From positions 2,439,001-2,503,000 of the forward strand of contig NZ_CP025408.1 in the NCBI RefSeq assembly GCF_002847305.1: a DNA stretch of 64,000 bases, read 5' to 3'. The notes below the pieces were generated by a model. The model was not told where the DNA came from and did no database searches. It saw only the letters and a list, made by a program, of their open reading frames with translations. The DNA comes from Paracoccus tegillarcae (GTDB taxonomy: Bacteria > Pseudomonadota > Alphaproteobacteria > Rhodobacterales > Rhodobacteraceae). Position 1 is the stretch's first letter. The number at the start of each line of letters is the position of its first letter. The translations under genes were made by a program, and so were the position numbers. Below, piece by piece: positions 33,442 through 43,322 of the stretch.

Positions 33442-36400
33442 TCAGTGGAAATCCCGGCTGGGAAACAACCGTTTGGCCTGTTCGCGCGGATGCGTGGCGC
33501 GCGGTGGGGTCGGGCTGCGCGGGGCGCTGTCGGTCTGCGGCGTCGTCTGGCCGACCGCGGCCTCCAGCGGATGGCCCAGACTGCCCAATTCGGATGAGAC
33601 ATCCTCGATTTGCTCTGCGATCAGATGGACCACGATCCCTTCGCGCTGCAGCCGGCCGGTGACGCGCAGCAGGCGCCCGCCCATGACCGCTCGGCGGTGG
33701 GTTTCAAAGACCTTGCGCCAGACGACCACATTGCTGACCCCTGTCTCATCCTCAAGCGTCAGAAAGATCACCCCCGAGGCGGTGCCGGGCCGCTGACGGG
33801 TGATGACAAGCCCGCAAACGGTGGTGCGCTGCAAGGGCGCGTCGGCCAGCTTGTCATGCGGGGTCAGGCCGGCCATCGAGGGGCGCAACAGCTCCATCGG
33901 ATGTGCGCGCAGCGTCAGGCGGGTGGCGACGTAGTCCTCGACCACCTCTTCGCCCAGATGCATGCCGGGCAGCGTCACCTGCGGTTCCTGGATCGCCTCG
34001 CCGTCGATCGGGTCGTTGAACAGCGGCAGCGGTGCCTGTCCGCGAATGGCGCGCACCTGCCACAGCGCATCGCGCCGGGTCAGCCCCATGCCGGCAAAGG
34101 CATCCGCCTCGGCCAGCCGTTCCAGCACGGCGGGGGCCGTGCCGGCGCGCAGCCAGACCGATTCCGGGTCCTGATAGCCATTGCCGCGCGCCGCAGCGAT
34201 CCAATCGGCATCCTCTTCCTTGAACCCCTTTATCTGTCGAAAGCCCAATCGCAGGGCCAGTGATCCATCGACCCGGCGTTCCAGACGGTTGTCCCACGCG
34301 CTTGCATTGACGCAGATCGGTCGGGTTTCGATCTGGTGATCGCGTGCATCGCGGACGATCTGGGCCGGGGCATAGAAACCCATCGGCTGGCTGTTGAGCA
34401 ATGCGCAGGCAAAGACCGCCGGATGATGGCGTTTCAGCCAGGCCGAGACATAGACCAGCAGCGCGAATGCCGCCGCATGGCTTTCGGGGAAACCGTAATC
34501 GGCAAAGCCTTCGATCTGCGAAAAACAGCGGCTCGCGACCTCGGGGGAATAGCCGCGCGCCAGCATCCCGCCGATGAATTTGTCGCGATGTTCGCCAATG
34601 GTGCCCATGCGCCGGAAAGAGGCCAGCGCCCGGCGCAGATGATCGGCCTCTTCTGCGGTATATCCGGCGCCGACCACCGCGATCTGCATCGCCTGTTCCT
34701 GAAACAGCGGCACGCCAAGGGTGCGCTTTGTGACCTCTTCCAGTTCGGCGCCGAAAGGTTCGGGTTTTTCCAGCCCCTGACGGCGGCGGATATAGGGCTG
34801 GACCATGCCACCCTGGATCGGGCCGGGGCGCACGATGGCGACCTCGATCACCAGATCATAGAATTCGCGCGGCTTCATGCGCGGCAGGAAATTCATCTGC
34901 GCCCGGCTTTCGACCTGAAACACCCCCACCGCATCGGCCACCTGCAACATCTGATAGGTTCGCGGGTCTTCGGGCGGCACGGTGGCAATGGTCAGGCGCT
35001 GTTTTTCGTGTTCATCCAGCAGATCAAAGGCCTTGCGGATACAGGTCAGCATCCCCAGCCCCAGCACATCGACCTTGAGGATGCCAAGCGCGTCGATATC
35101 GTCCTTGTCCCACTCGATGACGGTGCGGTCCTCCATCGCGGCGTTCTCGATGGGACACAGCTCGTCCAGCCGCCCCTTGGTGATGACAAAACCGCCGACA
35201 TGCTGCGACAGGTGGCGCGGAAACCCGATCAATTCGCCGATCAGACGCAGCGTCTGGGCAAGACGGCGATCACTGGGGTCAAGGCCCAACTCGCGGATGC
35301 GGTCCAGATTGGGACCATCCTCGGAATGACCCCAGATCTGTCCTGACAGCCCCGTCGTGATATCCTGGCTGAGGCCCATCACCTTGCCGACCTCGCGGAT
35401 CGCGGCGCGGGACCGGAAATGGATCACCGTGGCGCAAAGGCCCGCGCGATGACGGCCGTATTTCTGATAAATCCACTGAATCACCTCTTCGCGGCGTTCA
35501 TGTTCGAAATCGACGTCGATATCAGGCGGCTCGCCGCGATGGCGCGATACGAAACGTTCGAACACCATGCCGATCACGTCGGGCGAGACATCGGTGACGC
35601 CCAGCAGATAGCACAGGATCGAATTGGCGGCCGAGCCGCGCCCCTGACACAGAATGCCCTGACTGCGGGCATATTGGACGATGTCATGCACGGTCAGGAA
35701 ATAGGCCGGAAAGCCCAGTTCGGCGACCACCGCCAATTCCTTTTCCATCAGGTCCAGCGCCCGCTGACCCGCGCCTTGCGGATAGCGGCGGGCCAACCCT
35801 TCCTGGGCCAGCCGCCGCAACCGGTCCATCGGCGTTTCACCCCCCTCGGCGATCTCGTCGGGGTATTGATAGCTCAGCTCTTGCAGGCTGAAGCTGCAGC
35901 GCGCGGCGATTTCCAGGGTCCGGCGCAGCGCTGCGGGGTGATTGCGAAACACCCGCGCCATATCCGCATGACCCTTGAGCCGGCGTTCGGCATTCGGCAG
36001 TGCGCGGGTGCCGATATCGTCGATGGTGCAGCCTGTGCGCATACATGTCAGCACATCGGCCAATTGACGGCGACTGGCCCGGTGCATCAGCACGTCGCCC
36101 ACCGCAACCATCGGTGTCGAGCAGCGCAGGGCCAGTCTTGCGCAGCCGTTCAGATAGGCCTGATCCGAACCGTCATAGCGTGGCGCGGCGCCCAGAAAAA
36201 CAAAACCCGGAAAGCGCCGTTGCACCCGCTGAATATCGTGCAGGGCGGCGTCCGGCCCGGCTTGTGGCAGGGCAATCAGGATCATGCCGGTGCCGCCCGC
36301 CAGCAGATCGGGCAGGTCCAGGTGGCATTGTCCCTTTTCGGCCCGACGCTTGCCCAGGGTCAGCAGGCGGGTCAGCCGCTGATAGGCCGCCAGATCGGTG

Positions 36401-36798
36401 GGCAGGGCCAGCCATTCCACCGCGCTGTCGCGCAGGACAAGCCGGCAGCCGGTGATCAGCTGTGGCAGATGCGATGCCTTGGGGCGGATGATGTCCTCGG
36501 GCGTGCCGATCTCTAGCCGCGAGCATGCGTCGGTCCGATGCTGTGATCGAATGCGCAGGGCATCATCCGCCTCGCGCTGCAATTCCTTCAGCGCGGCATA
36601 GGCCCGCACCACCCCGGCCACTGAATTGCGGTCGGTGATGGCGATGGCGGCAAGACCCAGTTCGGCGGCGCGGGCGACAAGTTCCTCGGGATGCGAGGCA
36701 CCGGTCAGAAAGGTGAAATTCGTGGTAACGCAGAGTTCGGCATAATCGCCCGTCTGCTGTTGCTGTTGCTGCTGTTTGTGGTCATGTGACGGGGTCAT
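33442..36798 (-). CDS. dnaE2: Error-prone DNA polymerase III alpha subunit
   Basis: 1118 aa from ATG 36796-36798, overlapping the imuB stop (ATGA). A PHP domain opens with TNFTFLTGASHPEELVARAA and ITDRNSVAG. The polymerase core shows QGRGSAANSILCYLLGVTDV, the catalytic PDIDVDFEHERREEV, KVDVLGLGMLTCIRKAFDLL and RPGPIQGGMVQPYIRRRQG. An OB fold follows (about 990-1060: GVIFLTLEDETGVSNVVVWR). It performs mutagenic lesion bypass with ImuA and ImuB. Residues 8-15 are a short poly-Gln tract, unusual for the family. The length and missing epsilon-binding tail fit DnaE2 rather than replicative DnaE1. Confidence 0.95.
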   Translation of the reverse strand: MTPSHDHKQQQQQQQTGDYAELCVTTNFTFLTGASHPEELVARAAELGLAAIAITDRNSVAGVVRAYAALKELQREADDALRIRSQHRTDACSRLEIGTPEDIIRPKASHLPQLITGCRLVLRDSAVEWLALPTDLAAYQRLTRLLTLGKRRAEKGQCHLDLPDLLAGGTGMILIALPQAGPDAALHDIQRVQRRFPGFVFLGAAPRYDGSDQAYLNGCARLALRCSTPMVAVGDVLMHRASRRQLADVLTCMRTGCTIDDIGTRALPNAERRLKGHADMARVFRNHPAALRRTLEIAARCSFSLQELSYQYPDEIAEGGETPMDRLRRLAQEGLARRYPQGAGQRALDLMEKELAVVAELGFPAYFLTVHDIVQYARSQGILCQGRGSAANSILCYLLGVTDVSPDVIGMVFERFVSRHRGEPPDIDVDFEHERREEVIQWIYQKYGRHRAGLCATVIHFRSRAAIREVGKVMGLSQDITTGLSGQIWGHSEDGPNLDRIRELGLDPSDRRLAQTLRLIGELIGFPRHLSQHVGGFVITKGRLDELCPIENAAMEDRTVIEWDKDDIDALGILKVDVLGLGMLTCIRKAFDLLDEHEKQRLTIATVPPEDPRTYQMLQVADAVGVFQVESRAQMNFLPRMKPREFYDLVIEVAIVRPGPIQGGMVQPYIRRRQGLEKPEPFGAELEEVTKRTLGVPLFQEQAMQIAVVGAGYTAEEADHLRRALASFRRMGTIGEHRDKFIGGMLARGYSPEVASRCFSQIEGFADYGFPESHAAAFALLVYVSAWLKRHHPAVFACALLNSQPMGFYAPAQIVRDARDHQIETRPICVNASAWDNRLERRVDGSLALRLGFRQIKGFKEEDADWIAAARGNGYQDPESVWLRAGTAPAVLERLAEADAFAGMGLTRRDALWQVRAIRGQAPLPLFNDPIDGEAIQEPQVTLPGMHLGEEVVEDYVATRLTLRAHPMELLRPSMAGLTPHDKLADAPLQRTTVCGLVITRQRPGTASGVIFLTLEDETGVSNVVVWRKVFETHRRAVMGGRLLRVTGRLQREGIVVHLIAEQIEDVSSELGSLGHPLEAAVGQTTPQTDSAPRSPTPPRATHPREQAKRLFPSRDFH

Positions 36799-38273
36799 GG
36801 AAATTCCCCCTGCACGAACCAGCCGGGCTCTTGCGGGGTGTAAAACAGCCACAATCGACGGCCCTGCCGGGTCTCGACCCGCCAGTAATCGCGCATTCCG
36901 CTGCGCCAGTTCTGATCATCAAGCCACCATTCCGGCGCGATCCGTTCCGGTCCGGTCGCGCGCAGGGTGGTCAGCGGCATCCGGCGCCAGCGAAACTGCT
37001 GTGGGGGTTGCGGGCCGGTTGCGCGGATGGATTCGGGCGGGAACATGATCAGCGGCCGCGCGCGCGGGTCCGATGGAAAGCTTTCGGGGCTGGAATAGGC
37101 CGCCGGCGCGATGAGAAAGCTGCGCTCGGGGATATGGCTGTCGGCGGGCAGAAACCGGCGGATATTCTCCAGCCCGATGCGGGTGCCGATGCGGGTGATC
37201 AGATCGTCCAGCTGGCCCGGCGAGGTGTCATCGCTGTGGCTGGTCTGTTGGGTCGGCAAGGCCTCGACCTGTGTCGCCTCAAGGCGCAACTGGTCGATCC
37301 CGTAGCCGGCATCCACCTCGGCGATGCCCCGCGAGAAAAGTGGCAGGATGCGTGCCGGATCGCGCATCGGACGGGCCAGCCGCAATTCCACATGCTGCCC
37401 CTGCTGGTCGACGCGCCGCAGGGTCAGGTTCAGCACGCGCACGCCGGTTTCCTGTGCCGCCAGCTTGTCGCAAAGCCGTTCCAGCAGACGTGTGGTGGCG
37501 GCCATCACATCGGCCTCCAGTCCGATCGGCTCGGGCAGGCTGATCCGGACCCCGTAATGCGGCGGATCGCGCAGCGGCGAGATCTGCTCGGGCTGCAAAC
37601 CCGCCGCCTGATCCAGCCGCATCAGCAAGCCCGACCCGAACCGGCGCGCAAGCGGGGCGCGGGCCGTATCGGCCAGTTGTCCGATGCTGCGCAGCCCCAG
37701 TCGCTGCAAGGCGGTGACGGTTTCGTCGTCCAGCCGCAGCGCCGCCACGGGCAGGGGGGCAAGTGCCGCCATCGCCTGACCGGGTTGCGCGACACCTTCG
37801 CCGTGATGCGCCAGCGCCCAGGCCGCGCCGCGTGTATCGCCCAGCCCGATCTGTGCGGTCAGCCCGGCATGCGAGAACTGTTGGCGCAGATCGCCCAGCA
37901 TTTCCGCCTCGCCCCCTGACAGATGCGCCGAGCCGGTGATGTCCATGACCAGCCCGTCATCCCCCTCCAGCCCGACCCAGGGACAATAGCGTGTCGCCCA
38001 TCGCCGCAACCCGATCAGGAACCGCCGGTCGGTCATCAGATCCGCCATGCGGCTTTGCAGGTCCGGGCAAAAGGCGCGGGCATCGGACAGGGCCATGCCG
38101 CGATACAGCCCCTGCTTTTCTGCTGCGGCGTTCAGGCAATGGATGTGGTTGGTATTGTCCTCTTTCAGCGTCAGCACGAAAGGTCCGCTGACGGGGTGCC
38201 GCCGCAGGGCCCGGTCACTCGCGAGCCGGGGAAACCATAGTGAGACGACGCGCCGATTGGCTCCATCGAACAT
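36795..38273 (-). CDS. imuB: ImuB, catalytically dead Y-family polymerase of the mutasome
   Basis: 492 aa from ATG 38271-38273. The Y-family N terminus is present (VVSLWFPRLASDRALRRHPV), but the first catalytic acidic pair is replaced (WFPRLASD), as usual for ImuB. Helix-hairpin-helix residues are around LRSIGQLADTARAPLARRFG, and a little-finger domain follows to about 330. In characterised systems ImuB links ImuA and DnaE2 to the beta clamp. It overlaps imuA by 59 bases and dnaE2 by 4. An exact GTTC-N7-GTTC LexA-type box lies 15 bases before its ATG, inside imuA. Confidence 0.92.
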   Translation of the reverse strand: MFDGANRRVVSLWFPRLASDRALRRHPVSGPFVLTLKEDNTNHIHCLNAAAEKQGLYRGMALSDARAFCPDLQSRMADLMTDRRFLIGLRRWATRYCPWVGLEGDDGLVMDITGSAHLSGGEAEMLGDLRQQFSHAGLTAQIGLGDTRGAAWALAHHGEGVAQPGQAMAALAPLPVAALRLDDETVTALQRLGLRSIGQLADTARAPLARRFGSGLLMRLDQAAGLQPEQISPLRDPPHYGVRISLPEPIGLEADVMAATTRLLERLCDKLAAQETGVRVLNLTLRRVDQQGQHVELRLARPMRDPARILPLFSRGIAEVDAGYGIDQLRLEATQVEALPTQQTSHSDDTSPGQLDDLITRIGTRIGLENIRRFLPADSHIPERSFLIAPAAYSSPESFPSDPRARPLIMFPPESIRATGPQPPQQFRWRRMPLTTLRATGPERIAPEWWLDDQNWRSGMRDYWRVETRQGRRLWLFYTPQEPGWFVQGEFP

Positions 38274-38775
38274 GCCAGACACCCAGTGTTCCTGATTTGT
38301 TCTTGATAAGCTGCCACCGCTGCAGAGTCGAGTCCTCGGCGGGCTGTTCCGGATCTGGCAGCGGGCTGCACCGCCATCGCGTTTCCGCTGCATTGCTGCC
38401 CATGCCGTCCTGAATGAGACACAGTCCAGTGCATTTTCCTGCCTGCGCCGCCAGTTGCAGCCTGCGCCCGGCGGTCAGGCTGAGCGGCGCGGACAGTTCC
38501 ATCACCACCAACGGCAGCGCGCCGTCGCGCAGGCCCAGTTCCGCGACTGTCAGGGTTTCTGTCTGGTCCTTGGCCTCTGCCAGCAAAAGCCGCGAGGGGT
38601 CGAGATAGGCGGCCAGCCCGATCGGGCTGATCGCCTCGGGGCGCCAGCTTTCGCGCACCCACAGCACCCCGCCGGCCTCGGCTGCGGCGGCTGCGGCCAG
38701 ACCAGCCGCCAGCGGGCCGCATGCCTCGTGGACACGGGCGGAGCGCAAGGGAAAGGCGGTGATCTGCGGCAACAT
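38215..38775 (-). CDS. imuA: ImuA-like RecA/SulA-related protein of the mutasome
   Basis: 186 aa, opening MLPQITAFPLRSARVHEACG. Residues 35-150 follow the RecA-like core (GGVLWVRESWRPEAISPIGL, LDPSRLLLAEAKDQTETLTV, LPLVVMELSAPLSLTAGRRL) without a Walker A motif, as is common for alphaproteobacterial ImuA. It is first gene of imuA-imuB-dnaE2, which performs damage-induced translesion synthesis under LexA control in related bacteria. It overlaps imuB by 59 bases in another frame. Confidence 0.85.
   Translation of the reverse strand: MLPQITAFPLRSARVHEACGPLAAGLAAAAAAEAGGVLWVRESWRPEAISPIGLAAYLDPSRLLLAEAKDQTETLTVAELGLRDGALPLVVMELSAPLSLTAGRRLQLAAQAGKCTGLCLIQDGMGSNAAETRWRCSPLPDPEQPAEDSTLQRWQLIKNKSGTLGVWHVRWSQSARRLTMVSPARE
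38288..38302. promoter_or_regulatory. Exact LexA-type box (GTTC-N7-GTTC) inside imuA, just upstream of imuB
   Basis: GTTCCTGATTTGTTC matches the SOS box described for Rhodobacter and other alphaproteobacteria. Its near edge is 15 bases upstream of the imuB ATG. About two such matches are expected by chance in 64 kb when both strands are counted, but the position favours function. Confidence 0.5.
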
Positions 38776-38820
38776 GGGACGAAAATACCCTCACCTGCTG
38801 TCAGGTTCAAACTGTCGGAA

Positions 38821-38835
38821 AGACAGGGCTGGAAC
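38821..38835. promoter_or_regulatory. Near-match LexA box upstream of imuA
   Basis: On the minus strand GTTC-CAGCCCT-GTCT agrees with GTTC-N7-GTTC in 7 of 8 positions, 46 to 60 bases upstream of the imuA ATG. This is the expected place for SOS control of the whole cassette, though the match is imperfect. Confidence 0.4.
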
Positions 38836-38853
38836 ACAAAGCCGTCGGCGGCC

Positions 38854-39609
38854 CTATCCCGGACTGCCGCGCAGCAGCCGTTTGCGCGCGGGTGGAATGG
38901 CACTGATTTCCAGCCCGGTAAAGACATGCAGCGTGTTCAGTTGCTGATCCACGACAGCGTGATCGCTGACCCAACCGCCCATGGCCAGATAGCTGCGCAG
39001 CAAGGGCGGCATCGCGGCCAGGGCCTTGCGCGAATCGGCACGGCGCAGGCGCAAGGCGCGGGCAAAACGAAAGACCTGCGGCGCCTTGACCCGTGGCAGC
39101 CAGCGTTTCGGCGCCAGATGACGTTCGCGCAACATGGCGAAGGCGTCGGCGTAAGCGCCGGGATCGGTGCCGATAAAGCTGGAACAGCCGAACAGCAGTT
39201 CCACGCCTTCGGTCTCGACGTAATCGGCCAGTGCGGCCCATGCGACGCGCAGAATGTCGGGATCGTGCCATTCGGGATGGATGCAAAAGCGGCCCATCTC
39301 GATCAGCTTGCCGTCATATCCGGCCAGTGAGGACAGGTTGTAATATTGCGCCGAATAGCTGCGCGCGATCTCGGACCCGCACGATAGCGGGAGTATCCGA
39401 AAGCAGCAGACCAGGGTGCCGCTCTGCTTGTCCTCGATCAGCACATGGCGGCAGATCTCGTCATGGGCATCGCTGTCGAGTGCCTCACCATGATCGGTGC
39501 GGTCCGAACCGTGGTCGCGGGGCAGAAAACACAGCCCGCGCAGACGCTGCGCCGCGCGAATATCCGGGGCAGTTTCGGAGAAGCGGATGGTATAGTGGCC
39601 CTGGCGCAT
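38854..39609 (-). CDS. olsB: L-ornithine N-alpha-acyltransferase (OlsB-type GNAT)
   Basis: 251 aa from ATG 39607-39609, with CAGGTGA upstream; longer in-frame starts cross the msrB-side promoter region. The Acetyltransf_5 pattern is visible: [77 protein letters not shown] and [14 protein letters not shown]. OlsB makes lyso-ornithine lipid from ornithine and acyl-ACP; OlsA, which adds the second acyl chain, is not adjacent. It is divergent from msrB. Confidence 0.82.
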   Translation of the reverse strand: MRQGHYTIRFSETAPDIRAAQRLRGLCFLPRDHGSDRTDHGEALDSDAHDEICRHVLIEDKQSGTLVCCFRILPLSCGSEIARSYSAQYYNLSSLAGYDGKLIEMGRFCIHPEWHDPDILRVAWAALADYVETEGVELLFGCSSFIGTDPGAYADAFAMLRERHLAPKRWLPRVKAPQVFRFARALRLRRADSRKALAAMPPLLRSYLAMGGWVSDHAVVDQQLNTLHVFTGLEISAIPPARKRLLRGSPG

Positions 39610-39698
39610 CTGATCACCTGCTGCGATTGCCTTTGCGTTCTTGCCTATGTCTACCCATATGCTGTGACAGAAACGCAAAAGTGCAAGCCGAGGATAGC

Positions 39699-40100
39699 AT
39701 GGCTCCGAAGATTCAGAAATCCGATGCAGAATGGCGACAGCAACTGTCACCCGAAGCCTATCACGTCACCCGCGAGGGCGGAACCGAGCGGCCGTTTTCC
39801 CATGAGGGCTTTCCCAAGGGGCCGGGGCATTATGTCTGCGTTGGCTGTGGCGCGCAGTTGTTTGACGGCGATCAGAAATTCGAAAGCCATTGCGGCTGGC
39901 CCAGTTTTTCAAAGGCGGGCGGTGCCATTGATGAACATAGCGACACCACCCACGGCATGAGGCGCACCGAAGTCCGTTGTCATGATTGCGACGCGCATCT
40001 GGGTCATGTCTTTCCCGATGGCCCGCCACCGACGGGCCTGCGCTATTGCATCAACGGCGTGGCGCTGCGCTTTGAGCCGGAAACGGATGCGGGCGCCTAG
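39699..40100 (+). CDS. msrB: Peptide-methionine (R)-S-oxide reductase
   Basis: 133 aa from ATG 39699, with GAGGA upstream. Zinc ligands are C47/C50 (CVGC) and C94/C97 (CHDC); the catalytic Cys is C117 in [13 protein letters not shown]; substrate-pocket residues lie in HCGWPSF and HLGHVFPDG. It repairs the R-epimer of methionine sulfoxide in proteins. The protein has no signal peptide, so it is cytoplasmic. Its stop overlaps the convergent AI-2E family gene by four bases (40097-40100). Confidence 0.95.
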   Translation: MAPKIQKSDAEWRQQLSPEAYHVTREGGTERPFSHEGFPKGPGHYVCVGCGAQLFDGDQKFESHCGWPSFSKAGGAIDEHSDTTHGMRRTEVRCHDCDAHLGHVFPDGPPPTGLRYCINGVALRFEPETDAGA

Positions 40101-41254
40101 TCGGCATCCCTGATCGGTTTCGTGGGCGGCGCCGCGGTGTCGCCCAGGATACCCTCGATATACAGCCGCTTGGTCAGCACGATGATCACCAGAACCATCG
40201 GTGTGGCCAAGAGGATGCCGGCAAAGCCGAACATGCTGCCAAAGGCCACGATGCCCATCACCGTCAGCACCGGCGGCAGGTCCGAGGCATATTTCTGGAT
40301 CAGCGGCAGCAGCACATTGCCCTCGAACTGTTGCACGAAGATGAACAGCAGCAACACATAGACCGCCATGTCAAAGCCCTGCGTCAGCCCGAACAGCACG
40401 GCCGGCGCGCCCGACAGGAACGGGCCGACATAGGGGATGATATTGGTCAGCCCCGCGATCAGCCCCAGCACCATCGCCAAGGGCATTCCCAGCAGCCAGA
40501 GCCCGAACCCGGTCATCAGCGCGACGGCGACCATGTCCACGGCCTGACCCGCCATCCAGCGGCCAAGCGAGGTGCCCAACTCATCCGAGATGAACCGCGC
40601 CTGCGGGCGATAGGGGATCGGCACCAGACGCAGCGCGCCATTGCGGTATTCCGGCCCGTCCAGCGCCAGAAAGATCGCGATGGTGATCATCAGCACCAGA
40701 TTGGCGACGCCGCCAAAGACGCTGGTGATCGTGCCGGTGAGGAACCCGAAGATCTGCGGCAGGCCGTTCGTGGCACTGGCCGCGGGCGCATTTTCGGTGT
40801 CCAGCTGACGCTCGATAAAGTTTCCAAGGCTGCTGTTGTCCAGCCAGTTGGTGACTTGCTCCCACGCTGCGGGCAGGCCGTTTAACAGCTGTGTGAACTG
40901 CGCGCCGATGGCCGGGCCGATGCTTTGCGCCAGAATGACCATGACAATGACGATCAGCACCACCGTCAGCAGAATTCCCAGCTTTATATTGATCTTGAGC
41001 AGCCGGTGCAGCAGCCGTCCGCCACCGCGCAGCGCGATCGCGACAAGGATGGCGGCAAAGCTCATCAGGATCAGTCCCTTCCAGGACCAGAGCGCCGCCA
41101 GCAATATGGCGATGCCGAAAAAGGTCAGGATGGCGGCCAGAGGGACCGGTCGCAGCGGTGCCAGCGGTCCATGGGCCACATGCCCGTCAGATGGGCCATG
41201 AGACGCTTGATCCGATGTCGATTTCTGCGGGGCGGCATTGTCTGTTTCGTTCAT
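40097..41254 (-). CDS. AI-2E family transporter (TqsA/PerM-like)
   Basis: 385 aa from ATG 41252-41254, with GGAGG upstream. A polar N-terminal tail (residues 1-40) precedes about eight membrane segments. Family motifs: [20 protein letters not shown] and [20 protein letters not shown], then [20 protein letters not shown]. Members export AI-2 or act as Na/H antiporters; many have no known substrate, and no luxS is present in the window. It is a single gene convergent with msrB. Confidence 0.88.
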   Translation of the reverse strand: MNETDNAAPQKSTSDQASHGPSDGHVAHGPLAPLRPVPLAAILTFFGIAILLAALWSWKGLILMSFAAILVAIALRGGGRLLHRLLKINIKLGILLTVVLIVIVMVILAQSIGPAIGAQFTQLLNGLPAAWEQVTNWLDNSSLGNFIERQLDTENAPAASATNGLPQIFGFLTGTITSVFGGVANLVLMITIAIFLALDGPEYRNGALRLVPIPYRPQARFISDELGTSLGRWMAGQAVDMVAVALMTGFGLWLLGMPLAMVLGLIAGLTNIIPYVGPFLSGAPAVLFGLTQGFDMAVYVLLLFIFVQQFEGNVLLPLIQKYASDLPPVLTVMGIVAFGSMFGFAGILLATPMVLVIIVLTKRLYIEGILGDTAAPPTKPIRDAD

Positions 41255-41474
41255 TGGCGACCTCCGGCACAACTAGGGCGAATATGCCCGTCTCGCTAAC
41301 GCACCAATATCACGGCATCGTGTCTGATGTCAGTGTCAAAGCACAGGGGCATCTGTCCTCGGCGGTTTGCCTATCGCTCGGGCGCGGCTTGCCCAAGCTG
41401 GCCAAGCCTGTTAACCGGGCGCGAATTTTCTCGGGTTCCGCCGCATGGTGGCCCCTTATGACAGGATCCAAGAC

Positions 41475-41897
41475 ATGGCGACCGAACGCACGCTTTCCAT
41501 CATCAAACCCGATGCGACCACCCGCAACCTGACCGGCAAGATCAACGCCAAGTTCGAGGATGCCGGCCTGCGCATCGTCGCCCAAAAGCGCATCCACCTG
41601 ACCCCGGCACAGGCGGGTCAGTTCTATATCGTCCACAAGGATCGCCCCTTCTTTGGCGAACTGACCGAATTCATGGCCTCGGCCCCGGTCGTCGTGCAGG
41701 TGCTGGAAGGCGAAGGCGCCATTGCCAAGAACCGCGAAGTGATGGGCGCAACCAACCCCGCCGACGCAGCCCCCGGCACCATCCGCAAGGAATTCGCGGA
41801 ATCGGTCGGTGAGAACTCGGTCCACGGCTCGGACGCCCCGGAAACCGCAGCGGAAGAAATCGCCTTTTTCTTCAGCGGCCTGGAACTGGTCGGCTAA
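41475..41897 (+). CDS. ndk: Nucleoside diphosphate kinase
   Basis: 140 aa from ATG 41475 ([20 protein letters not shown]). The phosphohistidine is in ENSVHGSDA near residue 117, with [20 protein letters not shown] and [18 protein letters not shown] as nucleotide-binding segments. It balances NTP and dNTP pools by gamma-phosphate transfer. The gene is monocistronic and ends with a clear terminator at 41923-41943. Confidence 0.97.
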   Translation: MATERTLSIIKPDATTRNLTGKINAKFEDAGLRIVAQKRIHLTPAQAGQFYIVHKDRPFFGELTEFMASAPVVVQVLEGEGAIAKNREVMGATNPADAAPGTIRKEFAESVGENSVHGSDAPETAAEEIAFFFSGLELVG

Positions 41898-41922
41898 GCA
41901 ATCTCAGCAATTTACGGGAAAG

Positions 41923-41943
41923 GGGGCCGCGAGGCCCCTTTTT
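41923..41943 (+). terminator. Rho-independent terminator of ndk
   Basis: GGGGCC, loop GCGA, GGCCCC, then five T. The stem can extend by flanking A/T pairs, and starts 26 bases after the ndk stop codon. Confidence 0.9.
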
Positions 41944-42019
41944 CTATGGCGCACGGCGCGACTCGCCCCGGCCATCAGCGCCTTGGCCCATTAAGTGCGC
42001 CATCGCATGTGGCAGCTTA

Positions 42020-42051
42020 CATATGATCGCATCCGATGTCGCGATCATATG
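42020..42051. repeat. Perfect 11-bp inverted repeat upstream of ftsW
   Basis: CATATGATCGC (42020-42030) and GCGATCATATG (42041-42051) flank a 10-base spacer. A second inverted repeat, TAGCGCG (42072-42078) and CGCGCTA (42090-42096), follows at once. Both lie between the ndk terminator and ftsW and are not followed by U-runs, so they could be protein-binding sites or 5' leader structures of the ftsW-murG-murC transcript. Confidence 0.6.
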
Positions 42052-42155
42052 CGGGCAGGGCCATTCCACAGTAGCGCGCGCGATTCTTTCGCGCTATGCT
42101 GTCAGTTAGATCCGGGAAAACCGGACGAATGAGAGGCAGTGAAGGCGGTACTCCC

Positions 42156-43322
42156 ATGACCGAGATGGTCTTTGGCACCACGTCCGTAAGGGCGGGTGAT
42201 CCGATTCTTCCACGTTGGTGGCGGACGGTAGATAAATGGTCCCTGGCCTGTGTGCTGGGACTTTTCGCGATGGGCTTGCTTTTGGGCTTGGCGGCGTCAG
42301 TGCCGCTGGCTGAAAAGAACGGGTTGCCGCGATTTTATTATGTGCAGCGTCAGGCGATCATGGGCGGTTTCGCTATCGTCGTGATGCTGGTGATCTCGAT
42401 GCTGTCGCCGCGGCAGGTGCGCAGGCTGGGTGTGCTGGGGTTCCTGTGCGCCTTTGTCGCGATTCTCGCGCTGCCGGTGATCGGCACCGATTTCGGCAAG
42501 GGTGCCACCCGCTGGCTGTCCATCGCCGGCATGTCGGTGCAGCCCTCGGAATTTCTCAAGCCCGGCTTTGTCGCACTCTGCGCCTGGTTCATGGCCTCCA
42601 GCCAGGAGGTCGGTGGTCCGCCGGGCAAGATCTATTCGTTCTTCGCGGCCTCGATCATCGTCGTGCTGCTGGCATTGCAGCCTGATTTCGGCCAGGCCTC
42701 GCTGGTGCTGTTCTCCTGGGGCGTGATGTATTTCGTCGCCGGCGCGTCGATGGTGCTGCTGGTCCTTGTGGCCGCGCTGACCGTGTGCGGCGGCGTCTTT
42801 GCCTATGGCGCCTCTGAACACTTCGCCCGCCGCATCGACGGGTTCCTGTCACCCGAGGTCGATCCGCGCACCCAGTTGGGCTATGCCACCAATGCCATCC
42901 AGGAGGGTGGCTTCTTCGGCGTGGGCGTCGGCGAAGGCACCGTCAAATGGTCGCTGCCTGACGCGCATACCGATTTCATCATCGCCGTGGCAGCCGAGGA
43001 ATACGGGCTGATCATGGTGCTGGCGATCATCACGCTTTACTGCGTCATCGTCACCCGTTCCCTGTTGCGCCTGCTCAAGGAAAGCGACCCGTTCGTCCGC
43101 ATCGCGGGCACCGGCCTTGCCTGCGCCTTTGGCGTACAGGCGCTGATCAACATGGGCGTCGCGGTGCGCCTGCTGCCGGCAAAGGGAATGACCTTGCCGT
43201 TCGTCAGCTATGGCGGCTCATCCGTCATCGCGTCTGGTATCGCCATGGGCATGCTCCTGGCGCTGACCCGCACCCGCCCGCGCGGCGAGATCGCCGAAAT
43301 CCTGCGCAGGGCAGGTCGCTGA
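42156..43322 (+). CDS. ftsW: Lipid II polymerase / SEDS protein FtsW
   Basis: 388 aa from ATG 42156 with a purine-rich site upstream. About ten membrane segments; SEDS motifs: [53 protein letters not shown] and [20 protein letters not shown]. FtsW polymerises septal peptidoglycan with a class B PBP. It is followed by murG with a one-base TGATG overlap, which supports FtsW over the elongation homologue RodA. ndk precedes it here instead of murD or mraY. Confidence 0.93.
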   Translation: MTEMVFGTTSVRAGDPILPRWWRTVDKWSLACVLGLFAMGLLLGLAASVPLAEKNGLPRFYYVQRQAIMGGFAIVVMLVISMLSPRQVRRLGVLGFLCAFVAILALPVIGTDFGKGATRWLSIAGMSVQPSEFLKPGFVALCAWFMASSQEVGGPPGKIYSFFAASIIVVLLALQPDFGQASLVLFSWGVMYFVAGASMVLLVLVAALTVCGGVFAYGASEHFARRIDGFLSPEVDPRTQLGYATNAIQEGGFFGVGVGEGTVKWSLPDAHTDFIIAVAAEEYGLIMVLAIITLYCVIVTRSLLRLLKESDPFVRIAGTGLACAFGVQALINMGVAVRLLPAKGMTLPFVSYGGSSVIASGIAMGMLLALTRTRPRGEIAEILRRAGR

